Shown here in pieces: positions 60,301 through 64,000 of a stretch of DNA of 64,000 nucleotides (its first letter is position 1; each line of letters opens with the position of its first letter). The DNA is taken from assembly GCA_021292105.1 (NCBI GenBank), contig CM037866.1, positions 5,912,163-5,976,162 on the forward strand, in the 5' to 3' direction. Both the position numbers and the translations under genes were made by a program. The notes under the pieces are model-generated. The model searched no databases and was not told the DNA's origin. It saw only the letters and a list, made by a program, of their open reading frames with translations. The stretch is from Anadara kagoshimensis. Lineage: Eukaryota; Mollusca; Bivalvia; Arcoida; Arcidae.

Positions 60301-63300
60301 ACTGGACTTTTTTCTAAAAAAAAAACGACAAAACCTGATATTGATATTTATATTCAAGGCTAGAACTGTCAGCAATACTGCATTTCATTATTATTATGAC
60401 AATATTTTTTTCTACATGTCACTTCATATCTTTATAGAGCTGTCATTGATGAGAATTTCATTATCAATATATCAATTACCTAGAAAATATATTGATATAT
60501 TGAAATATTGGAAAAGTGATGAATATAGTATATTTATTGTTGAATCTTTTACAGACAGAATATTTTCCACCAATATTAAGCATGTCTTGTGTCGCCATAA
60601 ATGTTTCTAATATATACACCCTGTTTTGTATATCAGTTGGTTTAAGATAAATTTAAATAATGAGTTGTAATGATAATACATTTAAAACCAGTTAAATCTA
60701 TGAACCATTGACTACTCCAACCTTGGCCATGAACTGGCAGCCATTTTTGTTGATATCGATACTCAAAAATAGTACAGATATATCGTATCAATAGCTTTTA
60801 TCGATGATAATGTATATCGATACATTGAATCAATCTATCAATGACAGCTCTATATCTTTAGCAAAACAGTTCATCTAAAAACTAGCATGTAATCTGTTTA
60901 TCAAATATTGTGCCAGATAGCTTCAAAATTACTGTCACATCCAAATTATTTAAGCAAAGTGAATCTGTGAAACCATTTTCTTTATTTGCAAATAGACACT
61001 CAGAAAGAAAATCTGGACAGATTGAGTTCGATAGCAATAGTATTGCAATCGTCTGGGAAGGAAAACCCTAATAGAAAACACAAACCTGGAGGTACTAGGT
61101 TGAGCATAAGGCTAATCAACTCACCTCGGAAAAAGGACCTAATTACGGAAACAAGATAACAAGTTAAATAATACAAGAAGGGGAAAGCCAAGAATCCAAC
61201 AAACTTTGTACCAACCAGACGAAACTGTTACAATGACGCATGAGAATGAATCCCCAATGGAAGTTCGGATGCTGAAAGATACACTGGCCAACCCCAAGTT
61301 AACCAGGAGAAACCGATGCCTAGGTTCCAAATCTACTCTGGACACATTCTAATGTTTGTCAGTTTTATAGTTTGCCAACGGATAACCTCAGACAATCTGG
61401 AATCCACCACCATACCTGTAATGACCGCTTCAATATAAGTGAAAGAATCTTGACTGGGGCATTAAATTTAATTTCTCCACTTCACTTATTTTATTATGCC
61501 TATAATCTAGGTTTGGATCATAAGTAGACAAATTTCCAAAATTTGTGAAAATACAGTCATTTCTAAAGCATTTTGTCATGAATTTACTAATATAGGTCAC
61601 CTTATTGTAAGAGTTTCTCAGGAATTAGTAGTCATGATTTTGGCTACAGGAATGGAAAGAGAGGGTTCTAATTATCTCAATTTAATCTATTGACAAGGTT
61701 TCTTGATCTTATTTTATAATTTAAAGGTACATGTATTTGCTCATTTTACATACCTGTGATTTTAATATTGATGGTTTTGAGTTTATTATAAGCTGATATT
61801 TTTGATGACACTGATGGCTGTACATGTGTAGTTTCCCTGATCGCTCAAAGTCGCGTTAGTAATAATAAAGTGATGATCATCGTTCAGATTATGAAATCCA
61901 CTTCCGTCGGCCGGAGAAAATGTCCATAAAACTTCGGCTGTGGGTTTCCGTTTCCGCTACAGTAAAGTTTTATCTTTGATCCGATTGGATACCGGTATAT
62001 ATTTGTATGTGGCGTTGAGGGTAAACAAATACCTTCACATCTTGTACTGGATCTGTGAAGTAAAAAATCAATGAATCAATGGATACAAATAATTACATGT
62101 ACTTTGATAATGAATATACCCATATATCATTTTTCACCAGCACTTCTGTAAAATCATTTATCTTCACTTTATTTATTGCACCATAGTATGCACAGTATCC
62201 AATTTTTGTGGTCTTAGATGGAAAAATTATCTATTCAATCATACAGTCACATGGGTGTTTCCACAAATTTAAAATTATCAACTTCCTGAAATTTATGAAT
62301 GTATAGCCCTTTTTAAAGTATTTTTTGCACAAATTTGCACTAAAGCATGAAATCAAACATATTTCTTTGTAATCCAATATTGATCCTTGATCCCCGTAAT
62401 TGACTCTTTGGGGTCAAATTGACTTTCTTCAAAATTTCAAAAGTTAACTCTTATAAATAAGTTGCTTCTAGCTGAAAATTTGGAATCAAAATAATTACCA
62501 AACAGTCATAAAACAAAATCACTATATAGTCAACTTAATGCTGTTTTTTGCATTAAGTCATGTCAACCAATTGTTAAAACATGGCCCCAGTTTTTTATGT
62601 CCTAGACCTGGATGACTCCGCCCTCTACATTACGGGATTAAACATTATTGACTTACATGACACGTTGAGTAACAATGGTGTATGTGCAGGACATAAAGTA
62701 GAAAAAATTCCTGTATAGGAAATCTGGCAATGGTAGGTGTGTCCGTTCATCCCTGGGCTGGTTTTAATTCCGAGGGTTGCTTTAATGATATTCTTCTTAA
62801 CCTGCAAATCTGTGGCATTAACCGGCAAATTTCCCGTCAACCAGTTTACATCTGGAGGTTTTTTACCAACATAGCCGACGGTACAATCAAATTCCGTTCT
62901 TTCTCCTGCCATGTATGTTGTCTTTGCATTGTGGCATGTTGGTGATTCTACAATGTATAAATTATTTGTATTAGGGGAATGATGATGATACAAGCTACCT
63001 GAACATAGTGAGGTGGTCAGTTTATGGATGATGGAGGAAACTGGAGTGCCTTAAGAAAACCACTGATCTTTGGCAAGCCAACTGACAAATTTTCTCACAC
63101 TAGGACATGTGCTGTCATCAATGACCTATCAATATTTTGTATAAATAGGATACCTTTTAGGTGAAGCAATAGAATGCTTACTTTACATATGGGCGAACTG
63201 GGTTTGATGTTCTGGTGTCACTGAAAGGGATTTTTTCCATTGTAACTAGTGTTTACATTAAACATGTTAAACCAATACATGTATGTTGTTGTTATGCAAT

Positions 63301-64000
63301 GTAAACATTATACAGAAAATTGGAGTTTTTTTGCCCCAGTCAAGTTTTTTTTCACTAATATCGAGGCAGTCAGTTCATTCATGGATGATAGAGAAAACAA
63401 AAATGCCCAAAGAAAATCACTGACCTTTGACAAGCCAACTGACAAACTTTCTCACAAAAGGTTCTGTCACCAGTCTGAGTGGGATCCGAACCTAGGCTAT
63501 AAGAGGCACTTTAATCTATAAGTGCATGCTTCAGACCACATGGCCAATGAGATCCCACAAAAAAGAAGATCATTCTAGACAAGTTTAGTGAAAATTTTGA
63601 AGAAAATTGGACAAAAAGCTGTTTATCTATACTGACCTACAACATACAGTTCTGCTGGTGAAGTCACAACCGTATCCTCGGTAACGACTACACAGACATA
63701 GGTACCAGCGTCCAAATTTGTAATGTCCGAAATCTTCAAATTACTTCGTCCACTTTGATTATACCTCTCACTGACCGACCAATTAAAAGTGATATCGGTG
63801 TTCATTCCATCTAATTGGAGGACCGTTACTGGGTCCTTGGACCCGAGGGCTGTGAAGTTCCAGTATACGGAGTATGAAGTATTTACATCAGCGGCCCCAG
63901 GATCTGTATCAGTGTAGGTAATGTCACATTGGATTTCTCCACTACTAGACATCAAGCTTGCCTCATCTTTGGTTTTCACATTGAAATGGCCGGCATCTAA
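48315..64000 (-). CDS. Ig-domain receptor tyrosine pseudokinase (5' end outside window)
   Basis: Minus-strand gene with twelve visible exons: 63637-64000 (cut by the edge), 62657-62947, 61754-62052, 60179-60313, 58484-58572, 56895-57011, 56150-56303, 53206-53316, 52479-52690, 51195-51308, 50336-50447, 49378-49474, and the last exon 48315-48528, ending in TGA. Apart from the 61754-62052 exon, splice phases agree throughout. Order: Ig-like domains, an Asn/Ser/Lys-rich linker, one transmembrane helix, a juxtamembrane segment, a kinase domain and a short Ser/Thr-rich tail. The domain order and the WEIPRKDI start are like PDGFR/FGFR/VEGFR-type receptors, but several catalytic residues are replaced, so it would sit in the plasma membrane and signal by binding rather than phosphorylation. 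The exact receptor family is not established. No promoter is visible. Confidence 0.9.
48770..49260. repeat. Tandem array, about 90-bp units, in the last intron
   Basis: 'aaccatctctta' occurs at 48792, 48882, 48969, 49060 and 49151, a period of 87-91 bp, each with 'agtgccgaatcgacag' and 'gttaacaacatgtttatctg'. It occupies most of the intron before the final exon. Confidence 0.9.
50050..50335 (-). pseudogene. Two partial copies of the DVWSYGITMWE exon downstream of the real exon
   Basis: The 3' end of the exon at 50336-50447, together with its splice donor, is repeated at about 50060-50095 and 50184-50240. The nearer copy translates to NVKTDVWSYGITMWEILHF, as in the real exon, and keeps GTAAGT. 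The farther one keeps YGITMWEILHF and GTAAGT. The linking sequence ('ggtccctgg', 'gatttatggt', 'gttctattac') repeats too, also at 49670-49725. Neither copy has an obvious full acceptor. Confidence 0.82.
50831..51080 (-). pseudogene. Two decayed partial copies of the GFG exon downstream of the real exon
   Basis: The 3' part of the exon at 51195-51308 ('ttcctctcccgtatgtcctg' on the plus strand) recurs at about 51007-51075 and 50831-50880, roughly 183-192 bp apart. The nearer copy still reads QDIRE but has a stop and a weakened donor. The flanking 'tcaagtcatcaccagc' and 'aacagtcatgtaaga' repeat as well. Confidence 0.78.
51448..51634. mobile_element. 187-bp MITE with CAGTAAAACCT ends
   Basis: Left end CAGTAAAACCTTGATTCATC and right end (reversed) CAGTAAAACCTCATTATAAT share the first 11 bases, with TA at 51446-51447 and 51635-51636. 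It is intronic in the receptor gene and is the intact reference for the split element at 42500-43019. Confidence 0.82.
53125..53190 (-). mobile_element. SINE remnant with tRNA-like head
   Basis: The minus strand shows 'gtaactcagttgatagagtg' (A box-like) and 'ggaggtttgggctcaaat' (B box-like). The body is not clear; the region 52985-53125 may belong to it. Confidence 0.45.
53576..54345. repeat. Dispersed repeat with internal 145-bp tandem units
   Basis: It starts AACAAGAG followed by the hairpin AGGGCCATGAGGCCCT and ends 'gctcaggtgaactaa'. Inside, 'gacctagtgacct' or a variant appears at 53801, 53946, 54079 and 54224, in units of about 133-145 bp with 'cgaacttgaccttgctttgg' and 'ggacaaattatgtgaa'. 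It lies in the intron between exons 56150-56303 and 53206-53316. Non-coding. Confidence 0.75.
54411..55020. mobile_element. 610-bp inverted-repeat element, TA target site
   Basis: The left end CCGTATAACTGGAAATTTTC is mirrored by a right end reading (reversed) CTGTATAACTGGAAATTTTT, with TA at 54409-54410 and 55021-55022. 'tcgcgaaaa' motifs lie near both ends. The interior has no convincing coding frame. Confidence 0.82.
55666..56139. mobile_element. Palindrome-bearing element, intact copy
   Basis: It contains an inverted repeat with arms 55675-55751 and 55754-55830 (77 bp each, about six mismatches, 2-base centre). A shared body of about 300 bp follows, bounded by TTTTTATCTAACATT and its complement near 56128-56143, with two TGACGTCA palindromes. 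The right end stops about 10 bases from the splice donor of the kinase exon at 56150, so the element supplies the start of that intron. Confidence 0.85.
57240..57400 (-). mobile_element. SINE fragment
   Basis: 'agagtgcttggcaaaagaaa', 'cgtcagacccggttcag' and a degenerate tRNA-like end match the SINE family at 38490-38645. Degenerate; limits approximate. Confidence 0.45.
57410..58056. mobile_element. Inverted-repeat element with AAGAATGGAACAATCTAGAG ends
   Basis: AAGAATGGAACAATCTAGAG followed by GATT at 57442 is mirrored exactly by AATC and CTCTAGATTGTTCCATTCTT ending near 58047: a 24-bp perfect inverted repeat about 600 bp apart. Outside it both ends carry 'ggtgtg'/'cacacc'-like sequence. The interior is non-coding with palindromic 'ttcgttcaatgaac'. 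No clear target-site duplication. Confidence 0.7.
58484..58572 (-). other. Transmembrane exon of the receptor
   Basis: It encodes about 29 residues with a continuous hydrophobic run beginning AIGAIVTAALAILLIVVF and closed by a basic LKFK, as expected for a type I single-pass helix with a stop-transfer signal. The following exon (56895-57011) is the charged juxtamembrane segment. Confidence 0.88.
58605..59045. mobile_element. Palindrome-bearing element, copy with a shortened arm
   Basis: Same element as 55666-56139 and same orientation. The left arm (58614-58690) is complete, but the right arm stops at about 58728, and about 40 bp of the far end are missing before 'gatatgatattttta'. The body is highly similar. 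It starts about 30 bases upstream of the transmembrane exon's acceptor. Confidence 0.83.
59627..59768. repeat. Long hairpin, arms of about 63 bp
   Basis: Arms 59627-59689 and 59706-59768 pair almost fully ('atttctgatagggtgacag' against 'ctgtcaccctatcagaaat'), with a 16-base loop rich in C and G. The surrounding 59330-60060 region has further short inverted repeats and may be one larger element. No coding frame. Confidence 0.8.
60435..60852. mobile_element. 418-bp element with perfect 8-bp target-site duplication
   Basis: Both ends carry the 16-bp inverted repeat TAGAGCTGTCATTGAT. The 8-bp direct repeat TATCTTTA flanks it exactly at 60427-60434 and 60853-60860. An 8-bp duplication with short ends is the hallmark of hAT-type insertion. 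There is no transposase, so it is non-autonomous. The interior is rich in 'tatcgat' motifs and palindromic AT repeats. Confidence 0.88.
60853..61753. other. Intron sequence with a SINE tail
   Basis: About 900 bp without exons. 'atataagtgaaagaatcttg' with 'actggggcatt' near 61435-61467 is the tail of the SINE family seen at 63330. The stretch 61000-61350 is less AT-rich and could be a decayed mobile element, but I find no domain. Confidence 0.4.
63005..63130 (-). mobile_element. SINE fragment of the 'aaactggagtgcc' family
   Basis: 'gtcagtttatggatgatgg', 'aggaaactggagtgcctta' and 'ggcaagccaactgacaaa' match, in order, the elements at 39905 and 63330. The tRNA head is not recognisable. Confidence 0.6.
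63330..63560 (-). mobile_element. SINE, most complete member of the 'aagccaactgac' family
   Basis: On the minus strand the tRNA-like head (A box TGGCCATGTGGTCTGAAGC, B box GGTTCGGATCCC) is followed by 'cttttgtgagaaagtttgtc', 'agttggcttgtcaaagg', then a tail ending at 'cttgactggggc'. The tail is the same sequence that forms the 75-bp array at 38680. Confidence 0.72.

Larger units (their letters stand above)
61754..63987 (-). other. Extracellular Ig-like domains of the receptor
   Basis: Exon 63637-64000 has the Ig end motif NLDAGTYVCVVV and several N-x-S/T sites (for example NTSYS, NWSVS, NQSGR). Exon 62657-62947 has GERTEFDCTVGYV, a Trp (VNWLTG) and a closing YHCQI. Exon 61754-62052 has a KLYCSGNGNPQP start and a DQGNYTC end, but the frame breaks three times: near 61990, near 61940 and near 61808, each needing one base. 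The conserved Cys and Trp can be seen in the separate frames. These breaks may be assembly errors in one exon or true decay of one domain. Confidence 0.8.

Overview
The window looks like nuclear DNA of a bivalve mollusc. Genes are split by many short AT-rich introns with GT/AG borders. The spaces between exons are packed with short repeats of types I associate with bivalve genomes: tRNA-derived SINEs whose body ends in a GCGACGTTAAAC tail, repeats beginning 'tgccccggccatgaaatg', and elements ending in 'AACAAGAG' or 'GCTCAGGTGAGC' hairpins. I cannot name the species. Long homopolymers and many one-base indels in coding exons point to a lightly polished long-read assembly.

Region 1, bases 1-37872, is a head-to-tail tandem duplication with a period of about 19.2 kb. 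Copy 1 runs from before the window to 18660. Copy 2 runs from 18661 to 37872, and its first 500 bases match sequence that would lie just left of the window. Each copy carries two divergent genes sharing a 367-bp bidirectional promoter. To the right is a ten-exon gene for a CACTA/EnSpm-type (Tnp2-like) DDE transposase. To the left is a seven-exon gene for a small lysine-rich protein of unknown function. In copy 2 the transposase is completely open across all ten exons (908 residues, every splice phase consistent). In copy 1 the same gene has four frameshifting indels. The left gene shows the reverse: open in copy 1, broken in copy 2. The broken stretches together form one block around the junction (about 11.7-22.5 kb), so the junction may be poorly supported by reads. 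The right end of each copy is an array of palindromic TTCCAGTGGAA/TTCCACTGGAA motifs, and an imperfect hairpin sits exactly at the outer right breakpoint.

Region 2, about 37.9-48.3 kb, has no gene I can support. It is a bed of tandem arrays (75, about 55, about 118, about 118, about 60, about 57, about 183 and 49 bp periods), SINEs, and short inverted-repeat elements with TA target-site duplications, one nested in another.

Region 3, 48315 to the right edge, is one minus-strand gene continuing beyond the window: a receptor with at least three Ig-like domains, a single transmembrane segment and a tyrosine-kinase-like domain. The Lys and alpha-C Glu are kept, but HRD has become YYR, DFG has become GFG, and the glycine loop is degenerate, so it is predicted to be a pseudokinase. 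Three of its kinase exons have partial copies downstream of the real exon, some keeping both protein sequence and splice donor. Its introns host several inverted-repeat elements, including two copies of a large-palindrome element placed within tens of bases of exons, and one element with a perfect 8-bp target-site duplication.
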